A stretch of DNA of 64,000 nucleotides from Molanna angustata. Lineage: Eukaryota; Arthropoda; Insecta; Trichoptera; Molannidae. The DNA is taken from the NCBI GenBank assembly GCA_963576475.1, contig OY754982.1:21287336-21351335 (forward strand), written 5' to 3'. Each line of letters starts with the position of its first letter. Positions within the stretch are counted from its first letter, which is position 1. Below the pieces are notes generated by a model. The model searched no databases, was not told where the DNA came from, and saw nothing but the letters and a program-made list of their open reading frames with translations. The translations under genes and the position numbers were made by a program. Positions 9,945-19,964 of the stretch are shown piece after piece.

Positions 9945-10070
9945 CGCCTGTTTTATTTATTTATTTATTTATTTAAACATCTTCTTGTACATAATATAAA
10001 CAAATATAATTGTACACTGGCGGGCTTATTGTCATTAGGCAATTTCTTCCAACCAACAAGTTTTATTTAC
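9945..10070 (-). mobile_element. CR1/Jockey-like LINE tail
   Basis: Minus-strand copy of the common tail: 'TTGGTTGGAAGAAATTGCCT', 'GACAATAAGCCCGCCAGTG', then a TAAA-rich end seen on the plus strand as repeated TTTA at 9953-9974. It abuts the right end of the PLE inverted repeat. Confidence 0.65.
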
Positions 10071-10348
10071 CGCTGTCAATATTTTGTATAGTAATGTTAT
10101 TGCTAAGCCTAGTTTTTATTTAATTTATTCAAATAGACATTTGTATTGTTAAATTTATAAAATATATTTTGATTCAATATTAACAAAAAAATATATAATA
10201 ATTTTTAGATTACCGAAGTGAATTTTGACATCATTATACAAAAATAATCATAGTCATAAACAGATACCTAAGTCATTGCATTTCACGTTATTTCTTCCTA
10301 GGACCCAGTGACAGTAATAAGTCTATTATCAAACTAATAATTATTTGA

Positions 10349-10580
10349 CGGCCTTCGTAGCTCAGTTGGTTAGATATCTGACTGCTGAGCCAAAGGTCCC
10401 GGGTTCGATTCCCGGTGGAGACACAGTTTTTAATTGTGTTTTCAGTCTGGATCTGTGAGACGATTAATACCATAAGTCTTCAGAATGTGGCAATTTGTTA
10501 TTGGGTGCGTGTTAAATTAATATTTTTAACATAGTACCTGTGAGTTGCCCGAGAAGCAATAATAAATAAATAAAATAAAT
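10349..10580 (+). mobile_element. tRNA-derived SINE family A, copy 1
   Basis: Head 'GCCTTCGTAGCTCAGTTGGT' (A box) and 'GGTCCCGGGTTCGATTCCCG' (B box and T arm) are followed by a body with 'TTTTAATTGTGTTTTCAGTC', 'TCTGTGAGACGATTAATACC' and 'GTTGCCCGAGAAGCAAT', and an (AATA)-type tail. Full copies also lie at 22258-22478 and 23331-23560. The head mimics a tRNA gene, but here the acceptor stem does not pair (GGCCTTC against TGGAGAC), so it is not called as a functional tRNA. Confidence 0.88.
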
Positions 10581-10943
10581 CAATAAACGGAAGTTTCTTC
10601 TATATTATCAATGTTTTCAACTCGGAGATACAAGAATTTCAGGACACTAGTATTTTTTTGTAAATTACTCTGTTTTTGGGAATCGGACTCAGAACATGGG
10701 TACATAAATCAATTGAATACCTATATCATAATGCTTATAAGTTATCAGTATGATATATTTAAGAAATTGATAATCCGGAAAAAAATTAAAAGAACCTAAA
10801 GAAATAAAAAAACAGTATGAAAAATATGTTACCTACTTCGTTAAAGAAAGCTCACATATGGGTATAAAATTTTTATTTCTTCTTTTATAAACAATTACAT
10901 TGTGATAAAAATAATAATAAATGACAACGACACCACTAAATTT

Positions 10944-10981
10944 CATTGATTGCATTATATTCTAACATAATGCAATCAATG
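10944..10981. repeat. perfect 15-bp hairpin
   Basis: 'CATTGATTGCATTAT', an 8-base loop, then 'ATAATGCAATCAATG'. It lies in otherwise plain AT-rich DNA and no associated gene is visible. It may be the core of a small foldback element. Confidence 0.6.
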
Positions 10982-11157
10982 TATACTTTCACAGCAATAC
11001 CTAATAAATAAAATTTGAAATTTACCTCCAGTTTTGATAATAAATATTTCATCTAACCAGATACCTACCTAATTAATTTTCAATGGAAATACTTTTTCCG
11101 TCTGTAAACATAATTGATTATTTAAAAGGCTAATTTAAAAACTTGATCATTTTTGCC

Positions 11158-11410
11158 ATGGGGCACCGGCTTAGAATAGTGCTTCCACTCTTTTCTATTA
11201 TCATCATATTAGGGTGTCACGTAAAAACCAGGTAATCGAAAATACAACAGGCAACAATAAAATCTTACGTAGTTGAGCAATGAGGTTCACCACGAATTCT
11301 GATTGTAGAACATTTTTATGTGAAACAAAACTGGCGTGCGGGTATACACACATGTGTAGCGCTTCCTATTATAAAGTTTTACACACCCGAATACCTGTCG
11401 CTGGTTACCC
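11158..11410 (+). repeat. interspersed repeat H, copy 1
   Basis: Matches the reverse complement of 17925-18160: 'GGCACCGGCTTAGAATAGTG', 'CTTCCACTCTTT', a 'CGAAAATACAACAGGCA' block and an end with 'ACACACCCGAATACCTGTCG'. About 240 bp; class unknown. An internal hairpin around 'GGCGTGCGGGT...ACCCG' is possible. It may be a SINE-like or non-autonomous DNA element. Confidence 0.6.
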
Positions 11411-12560
11411 TAAATTGTGGGATATACCGCAATGATATGAATGAATAAAATATATAATCATTTTCAATATATTTAAAATTAACGATATTTAATTATATTT
11501 AATATTGATCGAGTATTTTCTAAAATTTCCAATATACATAAAAATGTAACAAAATAAAGATAGATAAAAATAAGAGGTGTAAGAAAAAGTTGAGAAAATT
11601 TTTATTTGAAATCAATGGTTAATTTTCAGTCTGTCACCAACTATCTAAATATCACGCGATTCATTTTTTTTTACTGACCTATCACAAAATACAATGAAAA
11701 ATGAATGAGAATTTACCTCATAAACTTGACTTCAGATATCCAAAACAAATTTTCAATTTTCACACTACACCTTCTTTGAATTTGTCAATCACTAAAACAA
11801 CATCGTCGGAATAAAATCAACGAACGATTTAATTCAATCAAAAAATGTCACACCAAGTTTTTCAGAAAACTCGTAATCATACCATAAAAAATACTGTCAA
11901 AACTATGTCTAACACTTAATTTTATCAATATTCAACATATCGTAACTTTCGTCGAAAATTAATGTTTAAATAAATGTCACATTGTTTTTACTAATGTTGA
12001 ACTGTGCGATGTTTTTTACGCTACGAAAGCTCCGAACGACAAGAAGACTCGTTATAGTCTCCTTACAGAACCGGCGTCCGTGCTGGCCGTTCAGCGACTG
12101 ACTTGAAACCTTCCATATTATGACCCTATATGTATCCAAGTTTTGTTATATCCACAGCTAAAGCATGGGAGCTTCCGAACGATACATTAAACAGTATACC
12201 TATATGATTGTAGTTCTGCTGTCGAGATGAATCTTCAAAAATCAGTACGAGAAGTGTCGAATAATGAGGTATTATTAAATAAAAATCGATCAGATATTTT
12301 TTTGCTAATTTTATTTATTTATAGAACGTAATAATTTACAAAAGTATAGTAAATATTATGACCTGTAGATACCTAATCAAAAATAAAGTGAAGGTAGACA
12401 CAAATTAGACTTTAACAGTCACGGCTATTGTATGTGTTAATTTATGGTTCATAATATCCAATATTTTATATTTTTATGTAGCACCGCAATATCTAGCTTT
12501 TACCCTTAATATTTCTGAAATGTTATAAAAAAATAATGAAATCTTAATATTTCAAAAAAT
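11411..12560. other. unassigned sequence, possible host non-coding
   Basis: No coding region or repeat family recognised. A short less AT-rich patch at about 12005-12110 ('CGACAAGAAGACTCGTTA', 'AACCGGCGTCCGTGCTGG') stands out but shows no ORF or splice context that I can use. Confidence 0.3.
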
Positions 12561-12564
12561 ATTT

Positions 12565-12660
12565 TCCTCATCATCATCATTCGTCCTTTTCCTCATGACT
12601 GAGGATAGCGGCTGTAGTCTGTCGCCACACGTATGGCCCGCCTCCATGCTAATCTGTTTT
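12565..12660 (-). repeat. repeat J fragment flanking the CATT array
   Basis: On the plus strand, 'CTCATGACTGAGGATAGCGG' and 'GGCCCGCCTCCATGC' match the start of the longer repeat at 33300-33600 ('CTCACGACTGAGAATGGCGG', 'GGTCCGCCTCCATGT'). The CATT array begins where the similarity stops, so the array may have grown at the end of a repeat. Confidence 0.55.
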
Positions 12661-12959
12661 CATTCATTCATTCATTCATTCATTCATTCATTCATTCATT
12701 CATTCATTCATTCATTCATTCATTCATTCATTCATTCATTCATTCATTCATTCATTCATTCATTCATTCATTCATTCATTCATTCATTCATTCATTCATT
12801 CATTCATTCATTCATTCATTCATTCATTCATTCATTCATTCATTCATTCATTCATTCATTCATTCATTCATTCATTCATTCATTCATTCATTCATTCATT
12901 CATTCATTCATTCATTCATTTTCATTCATTCATTTTCATTCATCCATTCATTCATTCAT
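12661..12959 (+). repeat. (CATT)n microsatellite
   Basis: Bases 12661-12920 are 65 perfect CATT units with no interruption. Imperfect units follow to 12959. The 129-residue open frame reading SFIH over and over is a by-product of the tetranucleotide repeat, which has no stop in this frame, and is not a protein. Confidence 0.98.
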
Positions 12960-13134
12960 GTCCCACAAAATAGGGAGTCAATAAATTTTTGCTAAAAAAA
13001 TTATATCGCTCCTTGCCTGTTGTTGTTTTTATGGCAATATAAGGCCATGAATCAAAATAATAAAATTGATATTATTTTTATGAGTATTGTTGGACAATCA
13101 TTTGTTGTGATGACTATTTTATTGAATTTTATCT

Positions 13135-13450
13135 CCGAAATGTGTTTTAGTTGATTTGTTGATTTTTAGTTTCTTTCTATGGTCCTAATTGGAATTAGTG
13201 TTAATATTAAATTGTGTAGGTATCTATGTTCCAAAAGAAAAAAAGAGTTGTAGTTTTTTAGTTGTAAAATTTAAGTATAATCGCGTAAATAAAAATAAAT
13301 AATTATTTTAGAATCATACCTTTGTAGGAAACACAAAACGCTCGGTCAAGCGAGAAACTTTACCAGGGTTAGAATTTTGAAATACAGATACCTACCTACT
13401 TATGTAGGTATATTTATCTCAGATTATTTTACGATCTTACAAAAACGTTA
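13135..13450 (+). repeat. interspersed repeat K, copy 2
   Basis: Same block order and orientation as 3820-4140, with the block 'GAAACACAAAACGCTCGGTC' identical. The rest is diverged and carries a small 'GATACCTACCTACTTATG' expansion. Confidence 0.5.
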
Positions 13451-13782
13451 TTTTGGTATTATTACATTTTTTTTACAGAATGATATTATGAAATAAAAAT
13501 CTAAACTATTACATCTTGATTAAGTTTCCACAGTATATTATAATACCTTCGTGTCATATCCATGTTTCTATTGTTTTCTTCAATTTCAAATATTTCATCA
13601 GCTGTGTGTCCTTTATTTCATTTTTAATAAGTAGGTAGTATTAATATTTTTTTGAGCTAAATAGTAGTACCTAATATCTTTGTCACAATGTCGTGTTTGT
13701 CTTTGTTTTGCTACGAATATTTTAACTACTTCAATAAATTAAGTTTCGTTATAAAAAATAGTAAACACACTAAACCCATCAG

Positions 13783-13960
13783 TGTAAATAGAGACGAAGT
13801 TGGCATATTAGAGAAGAACCAGGAACTCGAGGCACCTACAGGGCTTACGAGCTGTCATCGGCTGGTTTATGTGATCACTTTATGCGCTTGCGCAACGTTC
13901 ACCATTTATGCCTTCTTATTGAGTTCCCTTATAAATGTCATTTTGAAATTTCTATATATG
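13783..13960 (+). repeat. interspersed repeat I, copy 1
   Basis: One of three ~170-bp copies (others at 50374-50545 and 53035-53220), all on the same strand. Shared blocks are 'GAGACGAAGTTGG', 'CTGTCATCGGCTGGTTTA' and 'GCGCTTGCGCAACGTTCACC'. An open frame here reads 'CHRLVYVITLCACATFTIYA', and a similar frame is open in the 53-kb copy. The family is not recognised, so whether this was ever coding is unknown. Confidence 0.6.
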
Positions 13961-14969
13961 TTATAAGTGAGTAACAGATGGTTTAAAAATAGGACATTTT
14001 TACTATTTCCATCTATGAAGTAACGAGGAAACCGTTTTGTAACGCCTTGTTGGTTTATTTATAAAAATGAAAGCAACAGTCCTTATACATGAGTTGACAG
14101 TGTTCTCACACAGATGTCACACTTTATCCTGAGAAATATTATTTCATTTTTTGGTTTGTTTACCTACTTGTACCAATGTGTATGTCAATCAAATATATTT
14201 GCGTATATCCAACTTTTAATAATACATTCGATTTAAATAAATGTACATTTAATAAGGTAACCTTTTGTTAAAGAAAATTTACAGGTAAGTAATTCGATCT
14301 TTTAGAGTGGGTGTCTAAATAAATTTTATTTGTGTAACCGGAAGACAGGGCCCATTATTAATCTCGTATACTTACACTATATAAATTATAATTCAACATG
14401 CAATCATAAAAATAAATAAACAATAAAACGATCATGTAAACAATGGCGCGTGCTACGCCGTCTGGTGTTTATTTTCATATCAACTGTGTTCAGTACTGTG
14501 CTCACTGGACTCACTTACTGTGCTCAGTTAACAACAATCACCAACCTATCGAGGCCCGTTATTATGACAGAGATATTTCGTAGAATAATATAATGTATTT
14601 ATTTATGTTGTCCGTTGACTGATCGGGAGTAGACTAAGGAAGGTTGATGCCCTTGTATATTTCCTCATTTTTTTTTAATATTTTATATATTTATTTGAAA
14701 AAAATACACGATTTTACAATATTTTCATATTATATAATGATTAATTTTATATAATTTCTCGTGTTTTGAAATGAGTTACATTTAAAAAAACATACAAACT
14801 AACTAAAACTATATAAATCTTATCCTAAGTAATATGGAAAATACATAACATTTACTGTCTCCTTTGCACACGAGAGCTTGCATTCTCGTAAAGGGCAATA
14901 TGTTTTTTATTGTGTATCTTCTGATTGTGTATTTGATTATATATGCCTATTATATAAAATAAAATTCGT
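13961..14969. other. unassigned sequence
   Basis: AT-rich with no recognised repeat. A less AT-rich patch at about 14440-14570 ('AATGGCGCGTGCTACGCCGT') could be a host exon or promoter remnant, but nothing in it identifies a gene. Confidence 0.28.
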
Positions 14970-15307
14970 CGAATCTGTGGACCGGTAAAAGAGGGACACC
15001 AATGGCGTATTCGCACAAATGACGAGCTGTACGAAATATATCAGGCCCCAAGCATCACAACGCATTTAAAACCGCTTAGGTTGAGATGGGCTGGACACGT
15101 ACAAAGAATGCCAGAATCACGCGTCCCCAAAACAATACTGAACGGACACCCAGAAGACGAGTGGGAAGACCCAGGCTGAGGTGGGAGGATGAAGTCAGCA
15201 GGGATTCAGAGCAGCTCCTTCAGGTGACAGGCTGGAGGACAGCAGCCGAGGACAGAATGAGTTGGATACAAAAGTTACAGGAGGCCAAGGCTCGATATGG
15301 GCTGTAG
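14970..15307 (+). pseudogene. RTE-type LINE polymerase C-terminus (frameshifted)
   Basis: The plus strand first reads 'HQWRIRTNDELYEIYQAPSI', then 'LRLRWAGHVQRMPESRVPK' and 'ILNGHPED'. In a different frame it continues 'RRRVGRPRLRWEDEVSRD', 'EQLLQVTGWRTAAEDRMSWI' and '..EAKARYGL', with the stop at 15305-15307. These are the classical tail blocks of insect 'endonuclease-reverse transcriptase' (RTE group): RWAGHVQRM, GRPRLRWEDEV, GWR.AAEDR, EAKARYGL. One frameshift separates the halves. The element is 5'-truncated and ends in a short GAATGAGTGA-type tail. Confidence 0.85.
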
Positions 15308-15786
15308 CGCCATCGGAGTGAATGAGTGATATAAAAGAAAATTAAAATATATATACATACCGACTTCAATTGACAATAATTAAAATATTGAAAGTTTCAA
15401 AGAATGAGGTTATGTGGAGGTCCCTATATAACAATGTAATAGTTTATTTTTTAACTGTAAGTTTTCACTTCAACTAGGGAAAATATTTTTGAATGAAAAA
15501 AAACAATATAATAGATTTGCCTGTAAAAAATTTAAAGATGCTAACCGGCTCTGAACGAAATTTGTTCGTATCATTAAAATAATAATATAATATTAAATGT
15601 TAATATTTAGATTTTCCAGTAGCATTTCTTTTTTGTCTTCTGTAGGCGTATTTATGTTAGGTATGTACATAATGTGTATAGTGATACCCGGCCATAGTAT
15701 TATGTTAAGATATATCTTTGATGAATATATCATTAAATATTCGTAAGTGTAAATATTACCCTTTTGATCTATGCTGCTTTTTTTCT

Positions 15787-15845
15787 TATATTTAACACTT
15801 CTTTGGATCCTGTTCAAGTGGCGAGTTTATTTCAAAATGTCAATT
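15787..15845 (-). mobile_element. SINE family B tail fragment
   Basis: 'CTGTTCAAGTGGCGAGTTTA' with flanking 'ACACTTCTTTGGATC' matches the 3' part of SINE B in reverse orientation. The tRNA head is missing. Confidence 0.5.
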
Positions 15846-15934
15846 TATTAAAATGACAACTAAAATAGAAAACAGTATTTTCCACATATTCAGATAAATT
15901 GCACAGAAAAATTCAGATAAATTGTTTACCCATC

Positions 15935-16196
15935 CATGTTTACCCATAATATCACGGATATAATTATCATATGGGGTTCCACCATATCTAAAGATTCGCT
16001 ACTCCTACCACCACCCGCTCTGCATATGGGGACTGTAAACGGCCCCTTCACAAAACGCTAAGTGAGCGACAAGAAAAAAAATGCATAGCACCATATCTAA
16101 AGATATTAATGAACTCCATAAGATAATTATATCCATGATATGGGTAAACATGGGTATCTAGTTTTGATTCCGCCAGTTGAACAGACAAGCCCCCCA
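15935..16196. repeat. palindromic MITE (family G) with a nested insertion
   Basis: Left arm pieces 'TTTACCCATAATATCACGGA' and 'TAATTATCATATGGGGTTCC' mirror right arm pieces 'AACTCCATAAGATAATTATA' and 'TCCATGATATGGGTAAACAT', ending 'CAGACAAGCCCCCC'. The centre is interrupted by an unrelated 93-bp insertion at 15996-16088 with its own target duplication. Confidence 0.7.
15996..16088 (+). mobile_element. short retroelement-type insertion (repeat L) with 16-bp target duplication
   Basis: The insertion is flanked by direct copies of 'CACCATATCTAAAGAT' at 15980-15995 and 16089-16104. Its body 'CCACCCGCTCTGCATATGGG' and 'GGCCCCTTCACAAAACGCTA' also occurs at 55970-56075, outside family G. A 16-bp duplication of this kind is typical of LINE-mediated insertion, so L is probably a truncated LINE or SINE end. 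Confidence 0.72.
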
Positions 16197-16728
16197 GTTC
16201 ACCTCAACATCCAAAATACAGGTTATTCCAAAAATCGCTTTACACGAGTATTATTTTCTCATTTATTTGCGACCCCTATTATTGCAATTACGAAAAAACT
16301 ACATGCTATTTATGTGAAACATAGCAATATTTTACTTTTCGCTAGTTCCGCGTTTCGTTCAACAGTTTTTTATCTTTCTCTCGTTTTCTTCGTTTGACTT
16401 TTCATTTTGACTACCCGGCATTTGACTTGAATTGGACACGATTTCCTTGGACCCTCACTTTTTTATTTTTGATTTAAAACATTGCTCTCTGGTCGAGAGA
16501 TGTCAAATAAACAAAAGATACCGCGAACGTCAAAGTCAATAGAATACACACACAGGTTTTCATATATAAAAATCTATGAATACACACGGCAGCCATTTTG
16601 ACTCGGCGGCAACGAATTATTTTACAGATTTTTTTTTTATAAAAGGAAACAACACGCATCGTTTATGAAATTGAAAAATAGAACACGTTTTATTTTTTTT
16701 CCCGCCGCGTTGAAAAACCCGTTGAAAC
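16197..16728. other. unassigned sequence with a less AT-rich patch
   Basis: About 16380-16620 has mixed composition, including 'ACGGCAGCCATTTTGACTCG', and could be an old promoter or 5' UTR. No frame or motif supports a gene. Confidence 0.25.
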
Positions 16729-16771
16729 CTTGAACCTAGTTGAAAACCTTCCGTTTTCAACGAGGTTCAAG
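16729..16771. repeat. 19-bp-arm hairpin
   Basis: 'CTTGAACCTAGTTGAAAAC', a 5-base loop CTTCC, then 'GTTTTCAACGAGGTTCAAG'. Only one position is unpaired. Half-copies of the GTTGAAA motif sit just upstream (16710-16728). Function unknown. Confidence 0.65.
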
Positions 16772-17659
16772 TTGGGTGTACTTTTGAGATGTTTACCTTA
16801 TGAAGACCCCGAACCCATTCCGAAAGCCAAGGACTCTGCCCCTCTCCAAGCATCCTATAATAATTTTATAGTTGGCTGGAATATCAACTTAAAAACTATG
16901 AATAAGTTGCTTGAGAAATAATATAAAATATACTTCTCCTCTTCTGGCAACGAAACACGCAGACGTACCACTTTGCTACGGCGCCAGTAGAAAATAAAAT
17001 GTAAATATTGGGTTTATAAATCATATGATGAAGAAACACAAATGTGCAATTTATTAATTGATAAATGGTTGTGACGTGTTTCAGTGACAGAGCATTTAAA
17101 CGATGTATGAACATGGATAAAGTGAAATAATTGTTGGTACCCGTAGAAGGAAGTGATGATGATAAATACATTGAACGTAGGATGATGTTGGTACGCACAA
17201 ATGCATCATGTCAACTTTGTATTTTTTTCCACCTTCCTTAATAATTGCGTAAACAACACTGGTAGTTGTAGGTATTTTACTTTACTTGTAGATAATCTTG
17301 TGGGTGGTTGTCAATATGTTTAAATTCAATGGCGGAGTGTTGTAATGTAAGTTAATGGAGAAATAATACTTACCTAATAAAATTAAACGTTAAACTATTT
17401 TTGAATGATCCTGTCCTGAATTTAGCAAGGTCACTCCGTTGGATCGGTATGTGACCTCTGGAGCTTCTACCCTCCACGCGATTTGTTACTACGAACGCCT
17501 CGATATTATCAAGGACCCTATATTATATTGTAGGATGCACTATAAGCAGATTGACGACTGGCGATCTCTTATATGTGAGAGGATTTTCGCAGACTACACA
17601 CTCCACCCCATTAGTATAATTTTTCATACTACTGATACGAGTCCAACATCTGCCGAGAG

Positions 17660-17730
17660 GACATTTGTACATAATATAAACAGATATATTGCACACTGGC
17701 GGGCTTATTGCCATTCTTCCAACCTTCCAG
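17660..17730 (-). mobile_element. CR1/Jockey-like LINE tail
   Basis: The plus strand shows 'TTTGTACATAATATAAACAG', 'CACACTGGCGGGCTTATTGC' and 'TTCTTCCAACC', the reverse of the common LINE 3' block. No coding part is present. Confidence 0.55.
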
Positions 17731-17924
17731 ATTACAAAGTATGACGAAATGATATATTTTCATCAACAAAAGAATAAAATCGAAAAGAAAACAAAGAAAA
17801 TACACTAAGATAAATATTAAAAACAAAAAAGAAAAAAAAAAACATCTTAGCAAAAAAAAAAAGAATTTGGAAAGGAGAGGAAATCGGTAAATACATACAC
17901 ACCATAAAGTTATATCTCACAAAC

Positions 17925-18160
17925 CAACGACAGGCGTGCGGGTGTGCATTACCTTATAAAAGTAATCACTGCACATGAGTATATGCCCACACACTAGTCT
18001 CGTCAGGCACTAGATACATTCAGAATGGGTTGTAAACCTCAATGCTAAACTATGTGACATGTTTTCTGCCTGTTGTATTTTCGATTTCAATTATAGGACA
18101 CTTCAAAACGATAATAATGGAAAGAGTGGAAGCACTATTCTAAGCCGGTGCCTCACAGCC
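17925..18160 (-). repeat. interspersed repeat H, copy 2
   Basis: Reverse-orientation copy of 11158-11410, running from 'CGACAGGCGTGCGGGTGTGC' to 'AGAATAGTGC' on the complement. The two ends match best and the middle has drifted. Confidence 0.6.
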
Positions 18161-18719
18161 CAATACTATCGAATGTACTTTATCTGTGTCGCCACTGTAT
18201 AATTAAACGCAAAGTTATTATTACCGTGACTTCCCATATTCACTTGCCGCGGTTCAGTGACAATTGTGGATCATACGTTCATAACTGGTGCACCCACATG
18301 GATATCGGATCTGTCACTACTACTTCTTACCTTGACTATAGATGACCAGAACATTCCTTAATGACACCAAACCACCGACTGACTGAAGACTTCACCATTG
18401 TCTGTTCAATATGCGTGGGCTGCAAAATGCCACTTACCTACTGAATTTACTTTCGCTGATTTTAACAGCGTCCATCTACGGACTGATAAACAGGCTATGA
18501 AATCAACGCGTTCATTTTATAGTATGATTTAAATTGAATCGTAAATTATATATTAATGTTGGCTTCTGATTCGACAAGATTCTTTTGTTCATGAATGATT
18601 TAAAAGAATTATGAATGATTTAAATTAAACCGTGCATAAATATACAAATAAATAAATTAGTTATTAACAAAATAATTTTTTATGGTTATCTCAATTGTAT
18701 CCGGACCGTTATTCCGTTT

Positions 18720-19075
18720 ATTCCTTTGAAAGGAAAATATTGAAACGCATTATAGCCCCGTATGCGAAAATGGAGCCTGGCGTATCAGGTACAACCATGA
18801 ACTGCAACAGTTGTACTCAGATGTACACGTCACCCAGTACATCAAAATATGGCTGGGTCACGTAGCGAGAACGGACGAAACCTGACCACTAAAAAGGATA
18901 TTCGCTAGAAGACCAATAGGCAGAAGAAGCGTCGGTAGGCCAAAGCTGAGATGGTTAGATGAAGCAGAGAGGGACTTGAGGATTATGGGCGTTGTGAATT
19001 GGCGGCAGGAAGCGATGGTCAGGGAGGGGTGGAGGGAGCTTCTTGAGGAGGCCAGGATGATGGGTTGTAGCGCCA
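18720..19075 (+). pseudogene. RTE-type LINE polymerase C-terminus (frameshifted)
   Basis: Plus-strand pieces in changing frames read 'RKILKRIIAPYAK', 'SVGRPKLRWLDEAERDLRIM', 'GVVNWRQEAMVREGWRELLE' and 'EARMMGCSATD' with a stop. This is the same C-terminal architecture as at 15.0 and 57.0 kb (conserved LKRI.., GRPKLRWLDEAERDL, NWR..A.DR..W). Several frameshifts lie between 18780 and 18900. The copy ends in four TGAT units at 19075-19092, a microsatellite-type tail. Confidence 0.78.
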
Positions 19076-19267
19076 CTGATTGATTGATTGATTCGTTATT
19101 CCGTTAGTCAAATCCAGTAGAACGTTCAATACTTGAGGGAGAATATTAATTTGCGAATTTGTGATAAACATAAAATTACATAAAATTTAGTGCAAAATAA
19201 AGATGTCTTTGGCCCAGTTATCGGAGCCACACAAATATACCTATGTATATTTTAATTAATCTAATTA

Positions 19268-19426
19268 TTACACTTTTACACCCTGTGCAAGTGGCGAGTT
19301 AAATGATAATTTATTTTAACTTGCGGGAATTTGGGTGGAAATTAATTTTTCATCTGCTGGGTATCGAGCACAGTACACCGGCACAAAAGCCAAATGGCCA
19401 ATCACTAGATATACCATGGCGGTCGA
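19268..19426 (-). mobile_element. SINE family B, diverged
   Basis: 'CACCCTGTGCAAGTGGCGAG', 'TCATCTGCTGGGTATCGAGC' and 'ATATACCATGGCGGTCG' follow the order of the full copies at 6.7 and 61.3 kb in the same orientation. Both pol III boxes are damaged. Confidence 0.6.
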
Positions 19427-19507
19427 AAATAATCACGGTCTTTAATTTTATTTTATTTTTTTACCATCTGAGCAAAACGAATCTGTTTTAAATGTTGAAT
19501 TAGCAAT

Positions 19508-19595
19508 AATATTAACACTGGTTAGTTGGAAGAAATTACCATACGGCAAAAAACTCGTCACTTGCGCAGGGTACAAGGAAGCTTTCATTATTATT
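19508..19595 (+). mobile_element. SINE family B tail fragment
   Basis: 'AACACTGGTTAGTTGGAAGA', 'CTCGTCACTTGCGCAGGGTA' and a terminal (ATT)n run near 19585. It is in the opposite orientation to the diverged copy 80 bp upstream. Confidence 0.6.
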
Positions 19596-19813
19596 AACCT
19601 TAGCAACAAAAAAAAAACAACAATGTTTTTATTTCAATATATTTTTGGGTATTTATTCAATTTTGATTTTCTATTTATTACTAAATTAGTCTTTATTTGA
19701 AGCTAAAACTACCCCAAATCAAAATAGTTTTCATCATCTAGAGGAAGTTTAAATCTTGTAATATCCTTCTGGATATCTCCAATAGAGACGTTCGTATTTT
19801 TTAAGTAATCTTA

Positions 19814-19964
19814 AATAGGAAGAAGACCCAGGCAGCGGTGGGAAGATGAGGTCAGAAAGGATGAGGTTCAGCTACTCCAGGAGAGGAGCTGGAAAGTGGC
19901 AGCAGAGGACATAATGGGATGGAGGCGAAAGTTAACGGAGGCCAAGGCTCGATTTGGGCTGTAG
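19814..19964 (+). pseudogene. RTE-type LINE polymerase C-terminus
   Basis: An uninterrupted stretch 'GRRPRQRWEDEVRKDEVQLL', 'QERSWKVAAEDIMGWRRKLT', 'EAKARFGL' and stop at 19962-19964. It is the best-preserved copy of this tail in the window, but only the last 50 residues remain. It ends in a (GAA)n-type tail. Confidence 0.82.

Noticed and set aside
10350..10423. tRNA gene on the plus strand
   Set aside because: A and B boxes and a T arm are present, but the acceptor stem does not pair. The same head is followed by the same ~150-bp body at several places, so it is a SINE.
12595..12995. 129- and 120-residue open frames repeating SFIH
   Set aside because: Pure product of the (CATT)65 microsatellite; every frame of this tetranucleotide lacks stops on this strand.
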